From NCBI GenBank assembly GCA_014526335.1, contig JACTAT010000206.1, positions 94,426 to 158,425 on the forward strand: a stretch of 64,000 nt of DNA, given 5' to 3'. The notes beneath the pieces are model-generated. The model did not search any database. It had not been told where the DNA came from and saw nothing but the letters and a program-made list of their open reading frames with translations. Every line of letters starts with the position of its first letter. The first letter of the stretch is position 1. Origin of the DNA: Chrysaora quinquecirrha. Taxonomy: Eukaryota; Cnidaria; Scyphozoa; Semaeostomeae; Pelagiidae. The position numbers and the translations under genes are program-made. Below, piece by piece: positions 34,501 through 47,700 of the stretch.

Positions 34501-37500
34501 CTAACCGTCAAACAGTATTCCTGAATAGGATGATCCAATTTATGAGTTTTGGCGATTCTTCCTGTCCAAAAGCACTCCTGAAAAATAGCATAAAACAGCG
34601 GGTCAAGAAGATGAGGACTGATTGTGACGGAAAACATGTGCAAAGTTTTATCTATATTCCTTGCATTTAAATAGACTAAAACTTAATATAAGACGTTCCT
34701 GTCTTAAGTCCCGGCTAAACATGCGATTTTTTACCTTTTCTGGCGAATGTCCTCCTGTTAGGAGGCTACACGCTGCGACAAAACTGCTGCGATAAAGTGC
34801 TGCAACAGTCAACTTGCGGGGGAAGAAAAATGATTACTAGAAATTTCTAGAAAAACGTGCGAAAACAATGCAATGTGTTGCGTCGCCAGTGCGAGTAAAC
34901 CGTCTGCACGCTGCGACACAAAGCCAAAACATGTCGCAAAAAGTTCAACCAAATAATCAATGTTCTTCGACCGTGTGTCCTTAGGTCACAGACCGTATTG
35001 TTCGAAAATGCATCCATGGCTTCATGTGCGACTTTTAATTGCACGGTCGCGGCGACAATTTTTTAGCATGTTCTGTCGCCATTTAGCATAAAAGCATAAG
35101 CAAAAGCATAAAAGTCGCACGTACAGCCGCGGCTATAAACGATATGCTTCATTGCAACTCAGTAGATTGCTACCTATCATTAAGATGGACATTGATGCTA
35201 ATTTGAACAATGGGAAGTTCTTCAATTCAAATTTGACAGAGATCTTCTGTTATGTTAACAATTCTTTTTTAACCCATCTTATTCTTACAGCCTATTTTCT
35301 GGCAAACTTTCCAAAGTCTGAAAGGCTTACCAGGAAAAGTTTCCTTTGCCAAGAAAGAGAAGGTTGTCATAAACGGTAGTATGAATGGCACGAACTCAAC
35401 TATAACTTTGATTCTAAATACAGAAGAAGATTCCGTGTGGTGTCTGGGAAACCTTACAGCATTTGGGGGCAAAAGGCTTAAGAAACCAGCCAAACATGCA
35501 ATTTCCTGGTAAACACTAAAAAATTCGCTTCTTACTGAAAACGGGCGTCTGCGCCAAGACTTGTAAATTGCAAGCTACAACTAAACCACCTTGCTTTTTC
35601 AAATCATACTTCTACAGAAATTCGGCAAGGTGAAAAGTTAGTACTTATAAATTCACCTATTTGCAAACCGATTTAATTTCTTTTGCGAAGTGATTTTTCT
35701 GCTTTGTCTTTATCAAGTGTTGCATTTTTGTTTCCAAATTGACAAAACCAATAAAATTCATTTCAGTCTCGGGATGAAGCTGGCTTCCACTATGTTGGTG
35801 TGAAGGCAGCAGCAGCAAAAAATATAGTTAAATGGTTTGGATAACTTTTTTTAGTTAAATGCAATGTGGCGGAATTTTCAAATCCTGGTGCTAGTAGAAA
35901 GCAAACTTACTTGACACAGATCGAAATTGAAACACTGAACACACTTGTACCTGAAAATTAAAAGAAGAAAGAACGTAAGAAAACCTTTAAAAGGCCATAG
36001 CATAAGTACATCTTTATGACATACTTTGGGAACATAAGTCCACTTATTAACAAGACATTACATGACATCGAGAATGCATGATAGTTTACAAGGAGTAAAC
36101 AAAGCAACTACAATTATCGAATACAATATAGGCCAAACAATTTTCAACAAAAAGATATTTTAAAACGATAACAGTGATACAATGCGTCCAAAAACCAAGG
36201 TTGTGCTTTCCAGATACAAAACGAGTCTTACCTGGCCAACTTGAAATGTGCAATAAAATTGATTTCACCTTTGCTAGATAGACGTCAAACTTTACAGACT
36301 AAAAAGTTTGCTCGTCTTCATTAAAATATTCTCAGACAAAACTAATAAGGTTTATCAATTAAGATTTGAGTGATTGTTTAATTCGAGAATGATAAGGGGG
36401 TGATAAGGGGGCACTAAAAATGAAAATTCATCAACTGATATCTATGAAACAGAATAACTCTCATTTAAAATTCCCCCTTGGTGAACGCAAACTCATGTTG
36501 ATTTATTGAATTCAGCCAATAATAAATAGCTTGTGGTGAGGTATACGTGAAAAAATTGGTATTTAAAAATGAAGCAGGTTTTGGTATTATATTATCGTTT
36601 TATTATTAATCAGTTATTCATTCTGGTCGGTAAACGAATCCCAACGAGCTTTGGTTAAACAAACTCTCTAAACTATGATTCTTTTCACCCTAAATTCTTC
36701 TCAAAGCCCGTTATTTAAAAATGAACAAGAAACCTACTTCTAGGGAATCCAAAAATTCAAGAAACTTGCAAAACTATATCTACAATCTTGGACAAAATAT
36801 TTGGAACAAGGCCTTTTTCCGAGGAATACGGCGTATTCCATTGATTTTCTACTTCCATAACTCTTATTCTTACCCCCTTTACCCCCAAAACAATGTTATT
36901 AGAAGAACAAGACACCTTTTGTTAGAAGCAACATTGTAACGGGGAAGAAAGGAGAATTTGTAGATAATAGCAGTCTATTGATGCTGCTCCTACATATTTT
37001 GTCAAAGATTGTAGATCAGATAAATTAGAATACCAATACGTAGTCTTACAAAATTTCAAAACTGCGATAAAGATCGGAGACATCTTTGGACATGCTTAAA
37101 TAGCTTTTTCGTCTGAAACTCGTCAGAGTATAAACGTCCGAAACTGGCTAAAACAACTAAGGCAGACTTTATGCCCAGGTGCGGTTCGAAATCAGAGAAA
37201 TAATGCTGGATTAGACTTTACTCCACGAGTCGTAGTTTTCGCACTTTGGGCCAATTTGATATAGATAGGTCGCTCAGATCTAAACTTTGAGCATTAGGCC
37301 ATTCAATTCAATTCAAAGTTAATAATTGCTAAAGGCTGCCGTTGCTGTTTCCGAAGAGTACGACTTATGTAATGAGGCTAATGCTGATGCTTGATTGTAA
37401 AAGTGTTTTAAACACCAATCAGCTTAGCCAATACATCTAGACAACCAAAAAAATGAGTTGAAAAGCAAAGTGGGAAAAAGAAATCTTTCTGTCTATATAA

Positions 37501-38582
37501 AACCGACTCTTTCGTTTTTATAGAAAGAGATTCCAAAACACAAAAGGAAACAACGATCTTGCTCTCCGAACTTGGATAAACAATCCTCGCTACAAAATTT
37601 TCTGCACAATTTGGGCTATCAAAATTCGGTAGCTAAATGCTCTCCACTGACAAAACCATGCTTAGGGGGGTTGTTGTTTGGAATCGTGGAGTTGTTAAAA
37701 TTGCATTGACGAATATTAGTTGGAGCACATGTTTTTTATCCTATCGATTAAGTTCAGGTTAGTGCAACCTGCACACCTGACATCATTATAACAAAACATT
37801 TTTTGTTGGTACGTGCTTCTTTGGACTACATGTAGAACATTCTAAGTGCTAAAAACTGACATAGGGTTGGCAGCAGTTTCGAAACAATCCGAAATTATTT
37901 CCTCCGTCTAGCCGTTTTGGATTAATATCTACCTAGTTGTTAACCATTCTAAACCCAGCTTAGTTTTAGAACAGATTAATGTGCCCGTCCAAAGATGTTC
38001 CCAGATTTTGTCGAAATTTCTTAGCAATATTGAAAAGCGACTTATTGTCTGGCATACTTGATTTTTTTTTTAGAGAAATGAAGAAAACCTTCAGAGCCTA
38101 TTCTAGGGATTTTCTACTTTTATAACTCCAATGTGCTCCTTTACATCAATAAAACTTTTGCTGTGTGAGATGATGAATGCGTCTCGCCGTTTGGCGTTTT
38201 TCAAGTTGCAACTATATGTCGCTGCAAAGGCAATCAATTATACAGTAGCTGTTGGATGTAACGTTTGATGCGTTACAACATTCGTAATCTAAGATATGAA
38301 AATAGTATACATCGCACCTGAATCCAACAATTGGAAAAGATTTGCAGATGTTACACTTTGCTTCATGCTTTGCTGAAAGGAAGCTATAAATTACAAATCG
38401 AGAAAATAACAAATTGAAAATAGGAGATTCTTTGAAATCTGCTCTGTCGATACTTCTGACGACGAACAAGCTAACTAAATAACTAACTAACTTACTTACT
38501 AACTAACTAAAACAAACTAACTAACTAACAAACAAACTAACTAAATAACTAACTTACTAACTAACTAACTAACTATAACTAG

Positions 38583-38618
<36 letters not shown>

Positions 38619-38633
38619 TTTACTAACTAACTA

Positions 38634-38670
<37 letters not shown>

Positions 38671-38671
38671 T

Positions 38672-38703
<32 letters not shown>

Positions 38704-38737
38704 GATTACTAACTAACTAACTAACTAACTAACTAGA

Positions 38738-38784
<47 letters not shown>

Positions 38785-41700
38785 GTAAGTAACTAACTTA
38801 TTTACTGACATCTAAAGGAAAGATGGACAGCTGAGTTGACTTTCGGCTAGTAGTTCACAATTCAAGAGACGGCATGAGTTGAAAGCATGCGGACAAAGCC
38901 CACAAAATTCGAAACACAACGCCTTAACAACAATGAGTTGTATATGAAAAAACATATGATCAATATTCTTTTTAAGAATTCTTACTTGTTTCAGAAGCAG
39001 CCAATCGATAAAGTGTTGGAATCCATACCAAAGGCTGGGGTTCAGCAAGCATCCAGTTAACGAAATCGCTACTAATCGCTTGAAGCGGGTCAATCGCCTG
39101 AAATGAGAAGGTTAATGGGTAAAATTGTGTCAATACCATTTTCAAATAGTAAACAAGCAGCCAAAAAACTTGTTTCTTTTCCAAGGCTTCTCATATTTTT
39201 ATAAGTAGAGACAATGTAATAATTTCTAATGTTTACAGGAAAAGTATAAGATTGCCATGCAGCATAGCATAACACATTATGTTACACACTAAATTTCACC
39301 CCTGACAACAGAAATATTGAGCACAAACATCTGTGGACATGCTTAAAAGGTTAAGTGAAGCAAGAAGCTTGTCATTCAAACACTATACCATTCTGGCTTC
39401 ATTTCTCTATTGGTGCATTTCGATCCTTATCTGGGTATGTTTCTTACGTTTGTACTCTGTTGAGTGTCAGACAACAAAAGCTTTCAGCTATGTCCAAAAA
39501 TGCTTCCGCTCTCTCTCGCAATTTTGTACTGATTAAAAAAATCATAACTATTTTTTGGAAATATGAATGAAAAATGGACGGGTCAGGGGGATCCAAAGAA
39601 TATTGCAGGTTTGTTAAAAAGAGCCTTGTAATTACTGATGTTTCTTCTTAACATTGATTCACAAATAACAAATTCCAAATTGATTTATGAGCGCCTCTCT
39701 CACGTCTCTTTAGATCTTATCGGCCATAACGTTGTTAATACCCGATTCTGTTCACATGATCATTCACTTGAGGAAGCATTGCTTTGTTGTCAAAACTAAA
39801 GCTCGCATCATGCTTTTCATGGATCAAAGATTCAACTACAAGGAAAATCTTCTCAAGAGTAACGTCGTGCGACTAGAATAAGGTAAAAACATCGTCAGTC
39901 GATTAGGTCAATTGAAATCTTCTTCTTATCGCCACACTAAAGTGTTCAAAAATCTCATAAAGGCCGGGGAAACCCCCTAAAAGTACCTGAAAGTCCCTGG
40001 TTAGAGATCAATAAATTTAGCGATACAGAGACCGTTGAAGAGAAGCGCCCTGAAAAGAAAATCTGTATCTTGTAATAATAGCTGTACAGAGGGAAACTTT
40101 GTTGTGATTGGATCCACAATGGCTGCAAAAAGTAGTTGGAACGCTAAGATTATTAAGATTAATCACTGAAATTTTCAAACAATCTAGCATATTCAAAAGA
40201 AAATCCTTCCTCCCCCATTGAACAATGTTGATACTATGGATAATTCTCTTGGCAGCCGTACGAGATCAGAATGAGTTTGAAATTTTACTGTTATAAAATA
40301 AAATATGGGGGGAGGGGTAGGTGAAATGATAGCAGGCAGTGAAATAAAATTGAAGCACAGGCGTCCAACACTGGCAGGCATTGCAGATCGTTTTTTTCTC
40401 GATAGGGAAAAATTTCCCGAACTCAACTAATGTACAGTATAATCTGCTTATAATGTACTTGCGTATACACACTTTTTTGTAAGAATACAGTCTATAAGAA
40501 TATTGAGGCTCAAAATCGCTGAAATTTAAGAATTATTTAAGAATAATGCAAGCTCAAACTTCATGAAGACATTCATTTCTCTGCGTTTTTCACAAGGCCA
40601 CAAAATGTTATGTGATTGTCGCACGGTATATGTTTAACAATGGACTAACTTTGGACTAACTTTGTTTAATGAGATTGGCGCAGATGAAATAGCACTTCTA
40701 ACTGTAGATTAGGTTTTTTTATCATAAACTGGCAAATGACAAAAATTGACTTATTTCTCTTGACTTTCAGGCCGCTTGATAACATTGTAAATTAAGAATA
40801 ATTGAAGAATATTTCGAAAATCGAAAAACTTTAAGAATAATTGAGGCTCGGCAAAAATTAAGGTATTCTTATTAAAGAAAAAAGTGTGTAACGTAGATAC
40901 TCTTGGATATAGTAAACAATTTGATTTGTCCAAGGAGTCCGAGAACAAAAGAAAATACAATTTTTATAACGTACTTTAACAATATTTTAACAATACCTGA
41001 TCAAAGAAGTTCTTGATTGCTGGTTCTATACTTGCATTTCCAAAGAAAAACTGCTCACCAAGATACTTCGGAATCTAAAAGGAATCATACTGTATTTCAA
41101 TATGTTAAAACTGAGAAACAAAACGAGATAACGAGATATTGGAAATTTTGCAGCTAGCATCTTTAGTTGTTTTATCACAACAGGCTTTCGATAGACATTT
41201 ATAAAAGAATATCTTAATTCTTGCTGAACCTCAGTATTCTTAAAAATTTTCGATTTCAAGGCGAATATTTTTCTTACACCATTCTTCGGCAACACCACAT
41301 GTAAAGAGCAACAAGAATAGTTATATACTAAGCCACAGTTACAAGATAGGTTTGACGAATGTACTACAAACTATATAGCGCAAAAGACAAACTATTCACC
41401 TCTGTTTGCTGTACAGAAACATCAAAAACTCGGATAAATACATAAATCAACTTATTGTTAAAATTTGAGCCCAGCTGTTATTCTAAATTGATATTCCAAT
41501 TTAAAAAATTTCTGATAAAATAAACTCTTCTGAAACAAGAGTGTACCCTAGAGTACGAAAGGAACCGAATAATGCCCCCCACTCATTAATTTTTGAAAAG
41601 TTTTCTAACCCCTCGCTCTTATTCCAAACCCCCTTTTATTAGCTGAACAACATTTGCTAAATGAACAAATTAAACTTTGATTACAATCAGAGTTAACGAG

Positions 41701-44700
41701 TATATAAAACATACTTTATATCGCTATCTTGGAAAATAGCCTTCCTTTGCTATCGTGAACATTAGAGTTTCGGTTATGCTAAAGCAATTGGTTTTGTATT
41801 TTCCACCCCCCCCCCGTTTATTCCAACCTTGCCGTTTAGTAAATCTTTACAATATTTCCAACCCCCCCCCTCGATTGTTCCCACTCCCTTCCGATTATTC
41901 GGTACTTCAGAGTATGTAATCTTGGGTTGGTAGCAAATGCCCCGCCAGTTTTGATTCAGTGACAATTTTCTAGACCTCACGTAGCTTGTTGACCTCTTCC
42001 CCGTTTATTAATTTTCCGAGTTAGTATTGGCAGGCAGTCAATAAAAGCGTTTAGTCCGTTTCGCTACAGATTGGTGTCAACTTAGAAAGCTTTATAAAAC
42101 ATCCCTACACCAAAAACCACTGTAGAGTATGCAAGAAGAGTAAAAGGACATCTACGGTAGATCTGATAGTACATAAAAACCTCAATATGAGGTTCTTTCA
42201 TTCTTTATTTACTACTGGTTTTCAGATTAGCTGGAATAGCTGATCGATAAATTTTTAGTCGTACCGTCAAAAAAGTGAAGCTGAATCGGTATTGAGATGC
42301 GCCAATCATTCTTATCTTATACTTCATAATGGTCTAATGCCTTTAATTAAAAAGAGAAAATAAAATTAGTTTGGCTTGTTAGGCCTACTAACCTTCATGC
42401 ATGTCTGCAGAAGAAATCCAAGTACTTCTCTACTCATGCATCCTGTCTGATTTTGCATTTGAGAGAAAATATCTACAAAAAAGAACATCTCAACTCAGCA
42501 ACAAAGACCTAACATAATAACCGTTAGACATTTGATAGTTTTCCGTGCCTGCTATCAAAGTTTATGATTTTATGCTGAAACGCACTTCTTCTGATAACCA
42601 TACCTCAGCCAATATTAAAGAGCGAGCAGTAAGATAGATTTTGCCAAAAGTGGCATGCCACAGTTGATGGGATTCGAACCTGGCTTGCATGACCAGAGAG
42701 CCACGTATGCCACTTGCATGACTTGAATGTGGAAAAATCAGCAAATATTGAGCAAATCCAATTGTTGTTGGACATTTGTGCATTATTTTTTTTATGCTTT
42801 TTGCAGAAAATGAAGAGCATATTAAGAAATTCTAAAAATTGCGACATCACGATTTCGGAACTCTTTCTCTAGCTATACACAACTGTAGTTCACACTGATT
42901 TTCTGCCAAATGACAGGCCAATCCCTAGCTCGAGCGTGGCAAGAGTAAAGTAAAAACCTGAATAAAAGAAACTGAGTATTAAGAACAACCAGGCTAACTG
43001 TTGGCTGATCAACCACGCTGTATATCCACCCTCTAAAAGAACAACACCCTCGAACACCCTCTAAAAGAACACCCTATAGTCATGCAAATTAAATAGTTTC
43101 TTATACGCAAAAGATTACTCAAGAACACAGCACTTCCGCAATCTATTCTAGCGATCTGTTAGGAACCGTTTCCCTGCTACAAACAATTTATATAACGAAC
43201 CATTTCACCTTGATACAGAGAAACAAAGCTATGTTATTTATGCGGTTTTTAATGACTTTGTTTCTAATTTGGCGAATTAGCAAACGGTACTTGTCGGCTG
43301 TACTTCTCCATACTTTTCTGAGCATGATTCATCGGTACGTCCACATTCCTTGCAATAATAATTATGGCGATGCCTCTCAAAAGTTTTATAATTTTTTCAA
43401 CTCTGCGGAAACGTTGGATAGAAAACTAAATTTTGGAACGAAGCAAATAACATAAAATATACTTACAATAGTGCTTTTGTCGCTGTGATCCAGAGCAGAC
43501 TATAAGTAGTGAAATCTTTACTGACAAAAACCTTATGGTACCTTTCCTTTCTCTATGAAAAATAATTGATGATCTATGACAAATTCATCTTATACTTTGC
43601 ATTTAAGCATAGCGAGCATTGTAGGTTTTTATCGCTACGATAACAAAAATTGGTTACTACTGCCAGTGGCAAAAATTTCATCGATCAAAAATGCTTGATT
43701 TAAAAAATTAGTTAAATTAGTTTATCTAATTGCATTTAAAATTCACTGCATGACAGTTTCATGTAGTGTCTGCTTCTGCTGCTCTGCGGACTTTTCTGAG
43801 ATTTCTATCCAAGTGTTCCGTCCCGCACTGTCAAGGGGTGGAGCAACAAAAAATTTTTAAGGGGGCACAGAGTTAAAATTTGCCGACAGAACGGAGTGGC
43901 TTTTGCAACCACACCCATTTTTTTATTATGCTTTTTCCGATAATCAACATGAATTCCAATTTAAAAAACAAGATTCTAACTTTTTTCTTTTTTGTTTGCA
44001 TTTTGTGGTTGATTTATTCATGTTTTCGATCTTTTCACAAAGATTTTACATGTCATTAGAACAAGCCAACTCATTCAGAACTTAGCCCAATACTGTAAGT
44101 ACTGTATAAGCTTCAAAGATAGAGACCGAAACCGACGCAAATACTCAATGATATTTTTTCTCGTTTTAGTACTCTAATCATCCTCTACTTTTAATGGAAT
44201 ATCTATTATTGTAACCGAGCTTCTACGCATTTTATTGAAAAATGCCGAACAAGAGAAATCCCCAATCCCCAGACCGATATCATTATTTGCCGACAAAATC
44301 TTCTTTGTGCTAAAGTTTGCAACATTGGGGGGACAGTGCCCCCTATAACCCCCCTTTGGCGACGCCCCGGTTCACAACCTTATTAAAATATATAATTCAC
44401 GTTCCTTAGACACTTCATATTGCAATCATAAAACATATCTGGAACTATATGATGATCCACTTCGTAGTTTTCAACAGAAGCTCGTGCTACACGTGTTCAA
44501 TTATTGCTCTTGGATGAGTCAGGTAGCACGTGAGAGGCATGTCGTTTGAATCAAGCCTAAATATTAAGTAACTCCTAAAAATCATTAAAAAGTGAAAAAG
44601 TGTACCTGTCATGAACATTAAGCATCCAGTTAAGCATCAATTCTGCAGCAAGCAGCGGGCTTTTAGTTAGGTTATTAATCTTATTTGCTTGGCATTGGTA

Positions 44701-47700
44701 AAGGTTAATGAGAATTCTTTCCAGTTCCTTGCAAGATATGGTCTCTTTCAGTGCTGTCGGCTTATCGAGTTCTTCTCTTTCAAAATATTCAATGATAGTT
44801 GATATCTCAAGGTTACAGCCTGTGAAATAACAAACGGAAATCAATATTTATAAATATATGTCAAGAAAGTAGTTTTGACACGCCTATGTATAAGAGACTA
44901 AAAAATTAGCCTAGTATTGAAATTTTCTACACATTTTCTGATTTTGAGTAGCACTGAAAGTTTATAACAAGTTTCTTGAATATATATATAAGGGTGACTA
45001 AGTAGTTTTATCTAACGGTTTTTAAACCTATTTTTTAAATCGAAGTTGAATGCTTGTGGCTTTCCGATTATTCTGCGTGTCACAAAAATATTTCATTGTA
45101 GACAAAACACCGAAAATAAAAAAGGTATTTCGTAAAATTAGGTGAAAAAGTTTTCCAGTACTAGTGTTTGTTACATTTGTTGCCATTCAAGAGTCTGGGT
45201 TTGAAGAGTTTCTTATAAAAAATATGTGTACTAACACTGATTTAATCAACTCAATAGTTTACTAGTAGCTCTATCATGCGGCCTACTAGAAAAGTATTCA
45301 CCAACCACATGCATTTGGTGGGAAGGAATCCCTTTGTACATTGAAATGATAAGTGAAACCTTCCTGATTTTCGTTATCGAAACCCCAACAAATCTTTTGT
45401 AGATGTCCTTATGTCTTGACCATTCCCTATCTTGGAAAACTACAAGCTCTTTTTTGATTTAGAACAACTTTGATTGAAAAACATTGCTGTATTCTATTCT
45501 CAGCATTCTGGGTATGTCACAATAATGGATCTTCGAGTAGATCTGATTTTGTGTGGACACAAATTTTTAGCCCGTTCCTGTGTGCATTGGATCCAAATAA
45601 GAAGGGCGTTCTCATTGGCAAAGGGTCTTCATCGCCAAATTAAATCTGCAGACATGGTCTGTCAAAAAATAATGTTATGGGAACTGTATAGAGAGCAGTT
45701 TTAGAAAATTCAGAGCGAATTTAATTTCTTTTATAGAAAGCAGTTTTAGAAAATTTCGAAGCGCATATTTGATCTTAGTTATAACGTTATTGCATGTAGA
45801 TATAGTTTTCTATCAACTTAAAGTAACTTTATCAGTAGAAAAAGTGTTTTCAGAACATTTTACACTTATAGGGTGATATTTCAAAAATATTTATTGCATT
45901 GTTCACACGACTGAATAAATTAAAAAATCTTTGTAAATTTACAAAAAGGTTGTAATTCCAAGAATGTTTAATTCCTAGGCTATTTAACTCCAAGAAGTAT
46001 AGGTTGAGAATACGATTATAAACTTAATGAATGGCAGTAAGATCAAAAAGCTGGCAGGAAGAAAGTATAACATACCACATGTTGCTTTCTGGATTGCTCG
46101 TAGTTTTGAAGCAGTTCTGTATGCAGCATATCTTATTTTATTGAACTGACCTGCAATGAAAAGATAAAAATGAAAAATTGCTAAAAGGATTCTCAGGAAA
46201 TTACTGCCTGAAACGTTCAACATGTGAAACCTTGTAGTTTGGAACACCAGTCAACTCATAGGATACAACAAAGTTCAGCTGTACAAGCCTTGTACAGTAC
46301 ACATAATACAAATTGACCCTTTCTGGCAAATGCATTTCAATCCACATCGTTGTGTACAATAATTTGCAGCCAACTGTTTCAGATCATATGTTCAATTCTA
46401 TGAGAAGTTTCCGCAAAAAAGCTCTAGTATGGTACAAAACGTCTTCTAAAACCGTTTTCAAACAATTTACTTCATTTTTATGCAAATTAAAACCATTACA
46501 TGTTTCGTTAGAGGCATTAAGCTGTGTTTTCATCAGGAATGATTCAGGCTTGTTTATATTTTCGGTTTGACTTGACATCATTTATTCACATCAAGACAAT
46601 CTGAAAATGTTTGAAGTGCATTGCCATACACGGGCTTCCCACTTGCAAAATAGTAGAGTACGGTATGTAGTTACCTTATTTAAGTGGATTTATAGAGTTC
46701 AAAAGACTTTACCCAATAGAGGCTTCAGCAAAAGATTTCTGAGGTTTCTGTCAGTCCCTTGCTTTTATTAAGGATCTTCAACAAATTCAAAGTGTTTCTG
46801 CTCAGTTGCAGTAACTAAGGAAATTATTCCCAGAACCTCCTTTAAAAATCCTTAAAAATGAAAGATAGAACAGCTATCCTATTCTGTGGAAGCCTCTACT
46901 GTGTTTCCTATTAAGGCTGTTAATATGCGTAATTGTTACTTCTAAATATCAAAGTGTAATGCAATTTCATAGGAGGCAACAGTGATGAAATAGAAAGACT
47001 TTATTCTTACTGAGGCTTCTTTCAAGACGGTTGATAACTGGATGGTTCCATGATGTTTCTTGTGTGATATGGCTAAGAAGAAACAAAGAAATTGCTGGAA
47101 ATAGTGAATATATATATATATATACAGAGATAATATCTTTAAGCCTTCTTCATAGTGAGGAGAAAAGGGTAGATTGGGCTCTTGGGAATACTATGTCAAA
47201 CCCCTTATGTTTCAAACTATGCAACATTTGGATTAAACATTTGTTGTTGACCCGATGTTGCACCGTTTGACCACCCATGTTGCAGTGTGCAAAACTTTGA
47301 TGCACGATGTTGCATGAAGTTTGAAAGCGATCATAAATGTTGCACCACATAACATGATGTTACATTGTTTGGTCGGGTCATGCAACATTTGTTACACACA
47401 CGCATGCGTAAAGCTAGTACCTATAGCGCCAAAAGCATGGTTACCATAGAAATAACAACATTTGTTTATTTCCAGTTCTTTTTGATAACGCAGACAAATG
47501 TTGCATTTGAAATGTTGCAGCATTTGGCAATCCCAGCAAATTTGCCTTGGGGATTTACAAAACAAATGTTGCACAAAATGTTGCCTCGTTTGGGCTTTAT
47601 GCTCTAAAATGCATTCCTAACATAAATATTTAAAGTTAATGTATGCATCGATAACAGTAATCTCTAATGATGCATACTTTTCAAGTGCGAATTTTGATGC

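Noticed and set aside
34386..34670. A 94-codon plus-strand frame in a dystrophin-like intron
   Set aside because: No domain recognised and no supporting splice sites.
43260..43330. A minus-strand ADKYR peptide resembling the dystrophin DKYRY segment
   Set aside because: The surrounding frame has a stop just upstream and no plausible splice donor with the required phase. Likely chance.
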